Below are positions 41,833 through 53,472 of a stretch of 64,000 nucleotides of DNA, piece after piece (the first letter of the stretch is position 1; each line of letters begins with the position of its first letter). Made by a program: the position numbers and the translations under genes. The DNA comes from Anaeromyxobacter sp. (GTDB taxonomy: Bacteria > Myxococcota > Myxococcia > Myxococcales > Anaeromyxobacteraceae). Location: the NCBI GenBank assembly GCA_016718565.1, contig JADKCZ010000001.1:496001-560000 (forward strand), read 5' to 3'. The notes under the pieces are model-generated. The model did no database searches, had not been told where the DNA came from, and saw only the letters and a list, made by a program, of their open reading frames with translations.

Positions 41833-42441
41833 ATGCCAGCCACCGCCGCCCTCTACGTCCGGGTCAGCACCGCCGACCAGACGGCCGAGAACCAGCTCGA
41901 AGAGCTACAGCGCCTGGCCGCCGCCAGGGGCTACATCGCGGTCATTTACTCGGAGACGGAGAGCGCCGCGAAGCGGCGGCCCGTGTTCGAGGCCATGATC
42001 GCGGACGTGAAGGCCGGCCGGGTCAGCGCCATCCTGGTGTGGGCCCTCGACCGCCTGCACCGGTCCATGACCGGCGCCCTCACGACGATCCTGGAGTGCG
42101 ACCGGCTGGGCGTCCCGGTCATCAGCCTGCGGGAGAGCTGGCTCGACACCACCGGGCCGGTGAGGCCCCTGCTCATCGCGATCTTCGGCTGGGTCGCCGA
42201 GCAGGAGCGGTCCCGGCTCATCGAGCGGACCAAGGCCGGACTGGAGCGAGCCCGCCGGCAGGGGAAGACGCTCGGGAGGCCCCGGCACTCCCCGGTGATG
42301 CTCTACGCCGCGGCCGAGAAGGTGGCGGCCGGCATGGCGGTCGCGGAGGCGGCCCGGTGCTCGGGCGTGAAGCGGTCCACGCTGCGGCGGTTCATGGCCG
42401 AGCGCCGGACCGCGCTTCCATCCAAGGCCTCGGAAGGCTGA
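41833..42441 (+). CDS. Serine recombinase (resolvase/invertase family)
   Basis: 202 residues. ALYVRVSTADQ with the catalytic Ser near residue 11, VIYSETESAAKRRPVFEAMI, ILVWALDRLHRSMTG (the conserved Arg) and FGWVAEQERSRLIERTKAGL. The C-terminus is a helix-turn-helix (GMAVAEAARCSGVKRSTLRR). Small resolvase architecture, not a large integrase. It may resolve multimers of the excised element or invert a segment. No inverted target pair was found by eye. Confidence 0.9.
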   Translation: MPATAALYVRVSTADQTAENQLEELQRLAAARGYIAVIYSETESAAKRRPVFEAMIADVKAGRVSAILVWALDRLHRSMTGALTTILECDRLGVPVISLRESWLDTTGPVRPLLIAIFGWVAEQERSRLIERTKAGLERARRQGKTLGRPRHSPVMLYAAAEKVAAGMAVAEAARCSGVKRSTLRRFMAERRTALPSKASEG

Positions 42442-42683
42442 TTCGCTTGGTCGAGGCCGCCCAGCAACCGGTGAAGAGGAAGAGGGGCTCGACCGAAAAT
42501 GCGGGAGGCTGGCAGCCGGAAGCTGCCCACGCGGTTCCCCAGCAGTCGAACCCCGAGGCCACAGTAGAGGGCCCGTGTGGCACAGACAAGTGGAACGCAG
42601 GGCGAGCGCCGGACCGCGTGTCCCTGCGCTCCGCAAAATGCTGCCAGGGGCAGTCCCAGTAACGAACCAGACCTGGAGGCCGG

Positions 42684-43418
42684 ATGGCCACGAAGAAGAG
42701 CAAGCCCATGACGGTGGACCTAGCGGCCGCGCTGCGGCCCGGGGCCGACGTCGTCCAATACTGGGAGGCGGCCCAAGCTGAGAGCACCGCCGCCAACGAC
42801 CCCGCGCTGCTCCTGGTCGGCTTCGCCACCATCGCCCGCGCCCGCGGGATGATGGACCTCGCACTGGACCTCCTGGCCCGGCCAGCGGGCACCTACGATG
42901 CCGTCCTGGCGGGCTGCGGACCATGCCCGCCTCCCTCCGGCAACGAGCGGAACATGCTCGCCCGCGCATCGCTGGCCGAGCGCCTGGCCGGCGCAGCCTT
43001 CATCCGGCTGGTGGTGAAGTACGACCTGCGCTGGGAGCACGATCCGAAGCGGCACTACCCAGTCGGCGAGATGGACTGGCTCCCGGTTGGCTGGCTGCCC
43101 ATGATCGAGCGGCTCATCGTTCGCCTCATCAAGCTCGGCTGGAACCGCCGGCTCGCGCAGGCGAAGGAGAAGTTCGGCGGGCTCCGCTTCTACATCGGTA
43201 GGGCCAACCCCGAGGTGCGTGCGGCCATCGACCGGGCGGAGGCGCGCTCGTACAAGACCTGCGACCGGTGCGGCCAGCCGGGTCGGCAACGTGTCGAGGA
43301 GGGCTCCGCCATCAGGTGTGAGAAGCACCGCAACCGGGCCGGCAGGCCGATGGGGTTCAAGGTGCTCGCTAGTACCCATCTGCCGACTGCGGCCCACTTC
43401 AAGACCCGAGGGCGGTGA
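42684..43418 (+). CDS. Phage-type hypothetical protein with C-terminal zinc finger
   Basis: 244 residues; ATG preceded by GGAGG. Central segment LAQAKEKFGGLRFYIGRANP then CDRCGQPGRQRV and IRCEKHRN. From memory, this W-x-x-x-x-x-AKEKFGGLRFY plus C-x2-C...C-x2-H arrangement is common in uncharacterised phage and island proteins. N-terminal helical region (VVQYWEAAQAESTAANDPAL). Function unknown. Confidence 0.7.
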   Translation: MATKKSKPMTVDLAAALRPGADVVQYWEAAQAESTAANDPALLLVGFATIARARGMMDLALDLLARPAGTYDAVLAGCGPCPPPSGNERNMLARASLAERLAGAAFIRLVVKYDLRWEHDPKRHYPVGEMDWLPVGWLPMIERLIVRLIKLGWNRRLAQAKEKFGGLRFYIGRANPEVRAAIDRAEARSYKTCDRCGQPGRQRVEEGSAIRCEKHRNRAGRPMGFKVLASTHLPTAAHFKTRGR

Positions 43419-43986
43419 AGGGCATCCGGAGCGACCTGGGTGATGAGATCCGCCCGGGGCCGGCGCGCTCCGGACGGCCAGGGCTTCAGCGCTCGCCATC
43501 GCTGACGCCGCGGTCCGGCTCGCGGCCTGGATCACGGTAGTGCGTGCGGCAGCGCGCGAAGCGGAACGCGAACTGGAAGGAGAACTAGAACGTGATACCC
43601 GGCGGGCGGCGACAGTGGACCAGAAGGCGACGCCGACGGTACCCACGGCCAGTCCCATGTCACTACCCGGGCCCGCCCAGCTCCAGGCCAAGTGCGCCAT
43701 CCAGGCGAGCATCAGAGAGCGCTACGGGCGCCGACCCCGCCTCCCTGAACGCCACGAAAAAGCTCATCCCATGAAAGCGCGGATCTGGTCTTGGGACGTG
43801 GGCTCGGGGGTTTCGGGACGGGGATTCCGGGCTCCTTGAACCCATGCGGGGCGTGGTTCTACGCTGCGCACGGCCTAACATTTCCTCGGTAACAGGACAG
43901 TAGCGTCCGCACCGTCGAACATCGGGGGCCGCACCAAACGGGAATTCGACGGACTCACACCATCAACAGCATCTTGAGGAGATCTC
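43419..43986. other. Gene-poor stretch, about 570 bases
   Basis: One plus-strand frame from a GTG at 43540 (AAREAERELEGELERDTRRA) could be a short coding remnant but lacks a ribosome-binding site. The part from 43860 is AT-richer and probably holds the promoter of the next gene. Confidence 0.45.
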
Positions 43987-44685
43987 ATGGCCCTCGTTCC
44001 AACCGTAGTCAGCGCCGAAGCCTTCAACTTCTCCCTCGGCGAATTTCATCGCCTGCTGGTTCACGCCGCAGGGACTGTACCTACCTCGGGTTGGTCAAGC
44101 CCAAGACTCTCGCCGCGCTTCTACATTACGCCCCCTGGCGACGGAATGTGGGACTTCGAGTTTGAAGCCGACGCTGCGTCGGGAATCGTCCTTCAGGTCG
44201 TGCAGCCAATTCACGCGAGCGGCGTCTTTCCAGCACCGCCATGGCTAAAGGGCGTGCGTGTGCATGCCAATGGAAACGCCATTGATGCATTGCTGGTTGG
44301 CGGCAAAGAAACCATTGAAGCGCCGATAGCCGCACTCTCGAGAACAACCAGAGCGGGCAATGTCATTTACACGCGTACAATTGCCTCATACGACGACAGT
44401 TTCCAGCCCATCGGCTTCTGCGGATTCGGCTCGATCAAGATGAAGAAACTGCACCACGAGTTGACACTTACGGTCGAAGGTCCTGACGAGGCGAAGGCTC
44501 GCAGTTGTGTCGAGAGGTCCATTGTTGCTGGCTTGGTTGCGGCAATCATCGCGGGTTATGTAACCGGCGGCGCCGCGCTTTCTGCAGCGATTTCGGCCTT
44601 CATCGCAAGCATCCAGAGCTGTCTGGGTGAGGGCTTTTCCGTTCGCATGGACGACAGTTCGAAATGGATTGAGTGGTGCACTTGA
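43987..44685 (+). CDS. Hypothetical protein with hydrophobic C-terminal helix, low GC
   Basis: 232 residues, start preceded by GAGGAG. All-beta N-terminal part (FYITPPGDGMWDFEFEADAA), then strands, then a long hydrophobic Gly/Ala stretch (SIVAGLVAAIIAGYVTGGAA, continuing to about residue 215) and a polar end (FSVRMDDSSKWIEWCT). GC is far below the neighbours, so it was acquired separately. The hydrophobic stretch could insert into membranes; a toxin or pore role is possible but not shown. Monocistronic with its own terminator. Confidence 0.65.
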   Translation: MALVPTVVSAEAFNFSLGEFHRLLVHAAGTVPTSGWSSPRLSPRFYITPPGDGMWDFEFEADAASGIVLQVVQPIHASGVFPAPPWLKGVRVHANGNAIDALLVGGKETIEAPIAALSRTTRAGNVIYTRTIASYDDSFQPIGFCGFGSIKMKKLHHELTLTVEGPDEAKARSCVERSIVAGLVAAIIAGYVTGGAALSAAISAFIASIQSCLGEGFSVRMDDSSKWIEWCT

Positions 44686-44742
44686 ATTGTCGGGTAAGCC
44701 GTTCCACCCGCCGTTCTGATATGGTTTGACCCGTCAAGTACG

Positions 44743-44777
44743 GAGCCGGTTCCTCACGGGGCCGGCTCTTTGCTTTT
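44743..44777 (+). terminator. Rho-independent terminator
   Basis: Stem GAGCCGG / CCGGCTC, 12-base loop, then TTTGCTTTT. The best classical terminator in the window; ends the 43987 gene. Confidence 0.8.
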
Positions 44778-44990
44778 GTCTCGGGGGACCGAGTCGACGG
44801 ACGACCTCGAGATTGGAAGCGACGGCAGATCAGCCTGATATTCGCGGGTTGGTTACCGCAAGACCGGGATCCGTCGGGGCCTGCCTCTCTCCAAATTTAG
44901 CAAGCTTCGGCAACTCGGCGAGCTGCTGCCGCCCGAGCTGGTCGGTTCTCGTACGACTGGCCGCGATGCTGCTAGACTCGGAAAGCCCGA

Positions 44991-45566
44991 ATGCCCAAGA
45001 GTCGCGCATCGAATCGAGCCGCAGGAGGGCCGCTCCGCGGGATTCAGTATGCGATCTCTGTCCAGTCGCCCAACGGCCTGTTCACTCCGAAGATGGCCCT
45101 TGAAGGCGCCCTCCACCTGGAGAGGTCCGCCAGAGGCATGGACCTCCACCTGTTAGTCGCCTCTAGGGAGCGCGCCATGAGCTACGCGGCTGTTCTGGGC
45201 GCGCTCTACCCGGATGCCAGCGTTCGTGTCTTCAAGATCGACGCTCAGCAGAGGAAGGCTGGCATCCCGATCATGCCCAGCACGCACATGCTGGACGGCG
45301 ACAACATCTACTGCTTCGTCCCAACGGCGAGCCCAGCGAGGCTCCGCCAGCTAAGACGGGAGTTGATCTTGAGCGCATTGGCGAAGGGATTCGACTACTC
45401 GTTGCTGTGGGCCCAACTCAACCTTCAAGGCGGCAAGCCGCTGTCGTTCGAGGCCTACGCCAACCTGACCAGGGAGTTCGGCGAACAGGTCAAAGCAGAT
45501 TGCAGGTTGCGCGAGTCCCTTATTGAGTGCCCGACAAAGGCTCTGCTCAACTGGCTGGAAGAGTAG
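44991..45566 (+). CDS. Hypothetical protein, 191 residues
   Basis: Basic N-terminus (MPKSRASNRAAGGPLRG), then an alpha/beta body (DLHLLVASRERAMSYAAVLG, ASVRVFKIDAQQRKAGIPIM, NIYCFVPTASPARLRQLRRE). Ends LIECPTKALLNWLEE. Converges on hsdR with a 22-base gap. Cytoplasmic; no family recognised. No ribosome-binding site stands out. Confidence 0.6.
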   Translation: MPKSRASNRAAGGPLRGIQYAISVQSPNGLFTPKMALEGALHLERSARGMDLHLLVASRERAMSYAAVLGALYPDASVRVFKIDAQQRKAGIPIMPSTHMLDGDNIYCFVPTASPARLRQLRRELILSALAKGFDYSLLWAQLNLQGGKPLSFEAYANLTREFGEQVKADCRLRESLIECPTKALLNWLEE

Positions 45567-45588
45567 GCGGGGTGCTTCGTGTGGCGCA

Positions 45589-48500
45589 CTACGCCGCCCA
45601 CTCCGCCGCCAAAAGCTCCGCCTGCTTGAGCACAGTCTCCACGGCCTTCTCCCGTTTGTCCGGCGGATAGCCGTACTTCGCCAGCAGCCGCCGCACCCGG
45701 ACCCGGATCTGCGCCCGCACGTTCTCGCGAACGGTCCAGTCGATGGTCACCGAGTTACGGATGGTCTCGGTCAGCTCGCGAGCGATCTTCGCCAGCACCT
45801 CGTCGCCGAGGACCTTCACAGCGGAGTCACTGGTCTCTAGGGCGTCGTAGAAGGCGACCTCGTCGTCGGTGAGCTTTAGCTCGGCGCCGCGGGCCTGGGC
45901 CTCCCGCATCTCCTTGGCAAGCCGGATCAGCTCCTCGATGACCTGGACGGTCTCGATGGCACGGTTGCGGTACTTGAGGATGGTCTTCTCTAGCTTCTCG
46001 GAGAAGGCCTCCGACTGAACGAGGTTCTTCTTCTTCCGGATCTTCAGGTCGTCGTTGAGCAGCTTTCGGAGCAGCTCGACGGCGAGGTTCCGCTGCGGCA
46101 TCCCCTTCACCTCGGCCAGGAACTCCTCCGAGAGGATGCCGAGGTCGGGCTGCTTCAAGCCGGCCGCCGCGAAGATGTCCACCACGCCGTCGGCCGAGAT
46201 GGCTTTGGAAACGATCTGCCGGATGGCGTGGTCCATTTCGGCGTCGGTCTTCCCGGAGCCGCCAGTGGTTGACTTCACCACTGCCGCTTTGACCGCCTGC
46301 ATGAAGGCGACCTCGTCGCGGATCTCCAGGGCCCTGTCATGGGGCACGGCGAGGGCGAAGGCCTTCACCAGATCCATGACGGCCTTCACAAAACGGTCCC
46401 GGCCGTCTTCGAGCGCCAGGATGTGCTGCTGAGCTGGCGGCAGGAGCCGGAGGCGGTCGGCCGGCTCGCCGGTGAGGAACTTGGAGTAGTCGAAGCCGTG
46501 GAAAATGTCGCGGCAGACCTCGACCTTCTCCAGCAAGACGGCTACGGCCTCGGCCTGGTCGAGCGCGGTGCTGCCCTCGCCGCCGGCCTCGGTGTAGGTC
46601 GCGAGCGCGCTCTTCAGCGCGTCGGCGAGGCCGAGGTAGTCCACGACGAGCCCGCCTGGCTTGTCGCGGAAGACCCGATTGACCCGGGCGATGGCCTGCA
46701 TGAGGCCGTGGCCCTGCATGGGCTTATCGACGTAGAGGGTATGGAGGCACGGTGCGTCGAAGCCGGTGAGCCACATGTCCCGAACGATGACCAGCTTGAG
46801 CGGGTCGTCGGGGTCCTTGAAGCGGTCGGCCAGATCCTTGAGGCGCAGCTTGCTCCGCAAGTGGGGCTGGTAGGCCTCGGGGTCGGAGGCCGAGCCGGTC
46901 ATGACGACCTTGATGGCGCCCTTTGTGTCATCAGCGTCACCCCAGTCTGGCCGGAGCTTCACGATGGCGTCGTACATGTCTACGCAGATCCGGCGGGACA
47001 TGGCGACGATCATGCCCTTGCCGTCGATAGCTTGAACGCGGTTCTCGAAGTGGCGGACCAGGTCCTCGGCGACGACCTGGATGCGCTTCTCCTCGCCGAC
47101 CACTGCCTCCAGTGCTGCCCACTTTGACCGGAGCCGGTCCTTGCGGAGGTCCTCCTCGGCCTCGGTGACCTCCTCGAACTCCTTGTCGATGACCGGCTTC
47201 TGGTCGTCCCGGAGGGTGAGCTTGGCGAGGCGGCTCTCGTAGAAGATCGGCACTGTGGCGCCGTCCTGGACGGCGCGCTGGATGTCGTAGACCGAGATGT
47301 AGTCGCCGAAGACCGAGCGCGTGTTGGCGTCGGTCTTCTCGACCGGCGTCCCCGTGAAGCCGATGAAGGAGGCGTTGGGCAGCGCGTCGCGCATGTGTTG
47401 CGCGAAGCCGGCCACGAGCTGGCCCCCGCCCTCGCCGGCAACCATACGGCTGCGGAAGCCGTACTGGCTCCGATGGGCCTCGTCGGCCACCACCACGATG
47501 TTCCGGCGGGTGGAGAGGGGCGGGAAGCGCTCGCCGACCTCCTCGGGGAGGAACTTCTGGATGGTCGTGAAGATGACGCCACCGGCAGCGACCCGGAGCA
47601 GGGCCGTGAGGTCGTCGCGGTCCTTGGCCTGGACGGGCTTCTGGCGCAGCAGCTCGTGGCACCGGGCAAAGGTTCCGAAGAGCTGGTCGTCGAGGTCGTT
47701 CCGGTCAGTGATGACGACCAGCGTGGGGTTCTCCATCGCCGGGTCGAGGATCACCTTGCCGGCGTAGAAGGCCATCGTCAGCGACTTGCCGGAGCCCTGG
47801 GTGTGCCAGACAACGCCCACCTTCCGGTCGCCGCCGGGGCGCGTGGCGCGGACCGTCTCATCGACGGCCGTGCGGACGGCGTGGAACTGGTGGTAGCCCG
47901 CCAGCTTCTTGATGAGGTCGCCGTGGTCGTCTTCGAAGACCACGAAGCTGCGGAGGAGGTCGAGGAAGCGCTGCTGCTCGAAGATGCCGTCGAGGAGCGT
48001 GGACAGCTCCAGAGAGCCCGGGTGGGCCACCACGTCGCCGTCGATGGTGCGCCAGGGGGCGAAGCGCTCCCAGTTCGAGGTGAGCGTGCCGACGCGGGCC
48101 TGCATCCCGTCGGAGATGACCAGGAGGGCGTTGTAGGTAAAGAGCGCCGGGATCTGCTTCTTGTAGGTCTGGAGCTGCTGGAAGGCGGCCTGGGTGGTCG
48201 CGTTCTCCGCCGCGGCATTCTTCAGCTCCAGGACAGCGACCGGCAGGCCATTCAAGAAGACCACCACGTCGGGCCGGCGGTTGGCGTGCCCCTCGACGAC
48301 GGTGAACTGGTTGACCGCGAGCCAGTCGTTCTTGTCGGCGTCGTCGAAGTCGACCAGGCGGACGCGGACGCCGCGCACCTCACCACCCTTGGCGGCGACG
48401 TCGACCTCGATTCCGTCGCGCAGGAGCTGGTGGACGGCCTGGTTGTTCCGAAGGAGCGAGGGCAGCTCCGGGTTGAGCAGCTTCCGGAGCGCCTCGTCGA

Positions 48501-48720
48501 GCGCGGGGGCCGGCACGCCGGGGTTGAGGCGCCGTAGCGCTGCCTCCAGTCGGCCGCGGAGCACGACCTCCTCGAAGCGCTCACGCTCGGCCGCTGGCCC
48601 CTCGGGCTCGATCTTGGGGCCGTTGATGACGGCATAGCCGAGGTTTGCGAAGTGCTGGAGCGCCAGGTCCTCGACGTCGGACTCGGCGACGGCGTGCGCT
48701 ATGGGACCAGGAGGGCTCAC
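45589..48720 (-). CDS. hsdR: Type I restriction enzyme, R (endonuclease/translocase) subunit
   Basis: 1043 residues, normal length. The N-terminal nuclease has RPDVVVFLNGLPVAVLELKN (D...ExK). The motor has Walker A in VVWHTQGSGKSLTM, DEAH in VVVADEAHRSQYG, motif III-like SFIGFTGTPVEK and motif VI region MQAIARVNRVFRDKPGG. The C-terminal helical domain binds the methylase core. It translocates DNA and cleaves at a distance from unmethylated sites. Start overlaps hsdS by four bases (ATGA). Order M-S-R on the minus strand; all three subunits look intact. Confidence 0.95.
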   Translation of the reverse strand: MSPPGPIAHAVAESDVEDLALQHFANLGYAVINGPKIEPEGPAAERERFEEVVLRGRLEAALRRLNPGVPAPALDEALRKLLNPELPSLLRNNQAVHQLLRDGIEVDVAAKGGEVRGVRVRLVDFDDADKNDWLAVNQFTVVEGHANRRPDVVVFLNGLPVAVLELKNAAAENATTQAAFQQLQTYKKQIPALFTYNALLVISDGMQARVGTLTSNWERFAPWRTIDGDVVAHPGSLELSTLLDGIFEQQRFLDLLRSFVVFEDDHGDLIKKLAGYHQFHAVRTAVDETVRATRPGGDRKVGVVWHTQGSGKSLTMAFYAGKVILDPAMENPTLVVITDRNDLDDQLFGTFARCHELLRQKPVQAKDRDDLTALLRVAAGGVIFTTIQKFLPEEVGERFPPLSTRRNIVVVADEAHRSQYGFRSRMVAGEGGGQLVAGFAQHMRDALPNASFIGFTGTPVEKTDANTRSVFGDYISVYDIQRAVQDGATVPIFYESRLAKLTLRDDQKPVIDKEFEEVTEAEEDLRKDRLRSKWAALEAVVGEEKRIQVVAEDLVRHFENRVQAIDGKGMIVAMSRRICVDMYDAIVKLRPDWGDADDTKGAIKVVMTGSASDPEAYQPHLRSKLRLKDLADRFKDPDDPLKLVIVRDMWLTGFDAPCLHTLYVDKPMQGHGLMQAIARVNRVFRDKPGGLVVDYLGLADALKSALATYTEAGGEGSTALDQAEAVAVLLEKVEVCRDIFHGFDYSKFLTGEPADRLRLLPPAQQHILALEDGRDRFVKAVMDLVKAFALAVPHDRALEIRDEVAFMQAVKAAVVKSTTGGSGKTDAEMDHAIRQIVSKAISADGVVDIFAAAGLKQPDLGILSEEFLAEVKGMPQRNLAVELLRKLLNDDLKIRKKKNLVQSEAFSEKLEKTILKYRNRAIETVQVIEELIRLAKEMREAQARGAELKLTDDEVAFYDALETSDSAVKVLGDEVLAKIARELTETIRNSVTIDWTVRENVRAQIRVRVRRLLAKYGYPPDKREKAVETVLKQAELLAAEWAA

Positions 48721-50031
48721 GCGACCTGCTCCACGGCCTTCTCGGCATCGCGGACGCGAAGCTCGCCGGAGAGGAGCCTTGGGAGGAGGGCGTTGCGTAG
48801 AGCTGCCAGACCATCGCTCTGGCGCCAGTTCGCGTCCTGGTGCTCGACGAATGGGCGCACCAAGGCCGCGAACGCCGACGCGGACTCCACCGACGGCCAG
48901 AGACCGACGTACTTCTCTACGGCGCCTGCCGCCAGGTGGAGGACGGTAGATCCATTCGAGTGCGCGTAGGTGTGGTCCCGGAAGGCAGGCTCCAGGAAGC
49001 AGTAGTAGAGGAAGTTGGGCGGCAACTCCGGCGCAGACGGACGAATGATGCCAACGTCCAACGACGCGACCAACCTTTCGTACCGTTCATCTGCCCGAAT
49101 GCGCGCAGGCCTACCAATCACTTCGGCGGCTTGGGTCACGTCGGTGAATGCCACAACAACCTCGCCGGGGTTGACTACCTGCTCCAGCTTGCAAGGACCA
49201 ACGTACTCCTTGAGTCCGTCAGCACGGTACCCGCCCCCACGAAGGAATGACTTGAGAGTGACCAGTGCAGTGCGTGACGGCTGGAGTTCGTCGCTCTTGT
49301 AGGACTTACCCTTTACGACCGTAAGCCCGGGGCCGTAGGCACCTGCGTGCCACCCCCTCGGGATGTCGCCGATCTCTGACCTCTCGAAGCCGTCCGGGAA
49401 GAGCCTAGCCGTCGCTGCGTCCATACCCGCCGGCGCCCGCCCCTCGGCCCTGGCGCGCACGGGGTCGAAGTCCACGAACCAGCTCTTGAAGAGCGCCCGC
49501 GCCGTCGTCTCCAGCGTCGTGTTCATCTGGCGGTTCAGGTCGATCTTGGCGTCAAGGGCCCGGAGCGCGGAGGCGATGGCGCGCTGCTCCGTTAGCTCGG
49601 GGACCCAGACAGGCAGTGACTGGACTCGGTCGGTCGGTAAGCGCCCCGTACCATGACCGGCCAAGTCGACCATGCCTAGCAACTCCGGCTTTGCTGCGAG
49701 GACCGAGTAAAAGAGGAAATCGGGATCAACCCCTGGCTTCGCAACGAGTGCCTTCACGTCCTGATTAAACGTTAGATCACGACCGGCCGAGCAAATCGGC
49801 ACATCGGACAACAAGGTCATTCCTCGTACGAGGAGCAGAGTGGCCCCCTCTTTAGCCACCCTTGTTCCGTTCGCCGCACCCAGGGCGGTGACGTGGTCTT
49901 CGGTGTCGTAGATGCGTGCGGTCTTCATGTCCTTTGCTGACAGCCAAGGAATACTACCGCCCCAAAACGCAGGGTTGGACTTGGAGGGAGTCCCCCCGGA
50001 GGTCATGTCGGCGACCTCCGCTAGGAGAAGC

Positions 50032-50048
<17 letters not shown>
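48717..50048 (-). CDS. hsdS: Type I restriction-modification specificity subunit
   Basis: 443 residues with two target-recognition domains. The first begins VADMTSGGTPSKSNPAFWGG and ends at the conserved LTEQRAIASALRALDAKIDL coil. The second begins SEIGDIPRGWHAGAYGPGLT and ends with a similar coil (LAALRNALLPRLLSGELRV). The bipartite target cannot be deduced. Start overlaps hsdM by 17 bases. Confidence 0.93.
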
Positions 50049-51948
<1,900 letters not shown>

Positions 51949-51978
51949 GCCGACATCGTAGCAAGGGAGCAGACTCAT

Positions 51979-52310
51979 GGCGCATTCCCGACGGGAATCG
52001 CGCCTCTCCAGCTACACAGCCGGTGCGGGATTGGTCTATACTCTCGGTCGTCCACCCGAAGGGGCCACCCCTGGCTTGACGGACGGCAGCGGAATGTGAG
52101 AAGCGCGGCGCCGTGGACCGGCCGGGGATGGCGGTGTCTGTCGGACTCGCACTATATGAGCCTGGGGGCCACGATGACTGCGATGACCGATACCCTCTGC
52201 CCGTGCCGTGCCCGCTACCGCGCGGTGCTCCTTTAGCTTCGCAAGGCTCCCTCGCACCTGCGTGTTGATGCCGTGCGGTCCCTTTGACCCGCCGTCCCTG
52301 GAGGACTGCC
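51979..52310. other. Intergenic region between divergent operons
   Basis: 330 bases between hsdM and the Panacea gene. No gene. A TATACT hexamer on the plus strand (near 52030) could be a -10, without a clear -35. Confidence 0.4.
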
Positions 52311-52868
52311 ATGCGTAATCGAGGATTCGACTACGACGAGCACAAGCTCGGCGAACTCATCGTCTACATCGCCTCCAAGTGCGAGAAGCACGTCCGCTTT
52401 GGGGCCACGAAACTGAACAAGATCCTCTTCTACGCGGACTTCATCGCGTACGAGAACCTTGGCAAGCCGATCACCGGGGCGGAGTACCAGAAGCTCCCCC
52501 ACGGGCCGGCTCCAGTTCGGCTGCTTCCGGTTCAAGCTCAGCTCGTAGCTCTGCAGGCGGTGGTAAAGCGCGAAGGCGTAACTCCCGGTGGCTATACCGA
52601 GAAGCGCCTGGTGCCCCTGCGTCGCGCAAACTTGAAGGGGTTCGAGCCAGATGAGATTGCGGTTGTGGATGAAGTCATCGAGGCATTCAAGGATGCCTCG
52701 GCGGTAGCGGTTAGCGAGTTCTCCCACCGCATGCCCGGGTGGAAGTTCGCATTGGACAATGAGGTGATTCCGTACTTCACGGCGCTGCTGCCGGAGGACG
52801 TCGGACCCCTCTCGACAGGAGATGCGACATGGGCTGGGCTAGTGGTCGAGCGGTTTGCCTCGGCGTGA
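52311..52868 (+). CDS. Panacea-domain (DUF4065/SocA-like) antitoxin
   Basis: 185 residues; ATG preceded by GGAGG at six bases. KLGELIVYIASKCEKHVRFG, TKLNKILFYADFIAYENLGK and EYQKLPHGPAPVRLLP are the core signatures of the Panacea domain. The end (PGWKFALDNEVIPYFTALLP) is typical too. Panacea proteins neutralise a wide range of unrelated toxins encoded beside them. The downstream 102-residue gene on the same strand is the likely toxin. Confidence 0.85.
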   Translation: MRNRGFDYDEHKLGELIVYIASKCEKHVRFGATKLNKILFYADFIAYENLGKPITGAEYQKLPHGPAPVRLLPVQAQLVALQAVVKREGVTPGGYTEKRLVPLRRANLKGFEPDEIAVVDEVIEAFKDASAVAVSEFSHRMPGWKFALDNEVIPYFTALLPEDVGPLSTGDATWAGLVVERFASA

Positions 52869-52917
52869 AATCGAGCTTGGTGCGCCCGCTCTAGTTCAAC
52901 TGGAAGGGGATGTAGGA

Positions 52918-53226
52918 ATGCCGGGCCTGATCGCTTCGACTGACTACACAAGCCACTCGGCACAACTGTGCGCCGCTGACGCTGCGTTCGGCGAAGTGAT
53001 CGATGCCGTGGAGTGGGAGCTTGTCCGAACCCAGGATCTGACGCGGTATCCGGTGCTCGCGAATACGCCAAAGGGCCCGATCCACTACCTTGTGGTACCG
53101 AAGTCGGCTGTTCGGCCAGGGCTCGTCGTGCTCTTCGCCTTCGAGGTGAACGGTGGCGAGAGGAAGGTGCTCTTGGTGGACTTGGCGCCCCACGTCCCGG
53201 ACGAGGCGGAGAACGGCGCCGAGTAG
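52918..53226 (+). CDS. Putative toxin partner of the Panacea antitoxin
   Basis: 102 residues from the ATG at 52918, after GGAAGGGG. A TTG at 52855 overlapping the upstream gene is an alternative. Strand-rich end (PKGPIHYLVVPKSAVRPGLV, VLFAFEVNGGERKVLLVDLA) that could be a RelE/ParE-like beta sheet; this is an impression only. Position 49 bases after the antitoxin is the main argument. Confidence 0.55.
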   Translation: MPGLIASTDYTSHSAQLCAADAAFGEVIDAVEWELVRTQDLTRYPVLANTPKGPIHYLVVPKSAVRPGLVVLFAFEVNGGERKVLLVDLAPHVPDEAENGAE

Positions 53227-53472
53227 GTGGCGGTCGCGCACAGGGCGCTACATGGCCGAGGTTCCGGATCGCGCGGGGCTCGGGCTACCGGCGGGGGCCA
53301 GAGCCGCCTGGCGAAAAACGGATGCCCGGCGAGAACGCCCAGCCGGCCTTCTTGCGGTCGCATGCGGTGAGGTGGGGAGGCTGGCCGCAGACGGTCGCTT
53401 CTGGCCACTTCGGGCCGACGGAAGTCGGTGGATGCGGCCGCACCTTCGAGGTCTAGCCGAGTCGGAGCCTAC

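Noticed and set aside
43540..43839. Possible 99-residue gene
   Set aside because: GTG start without ribosome-binding site, no domain, and the composition changes midway; left as non-coding.
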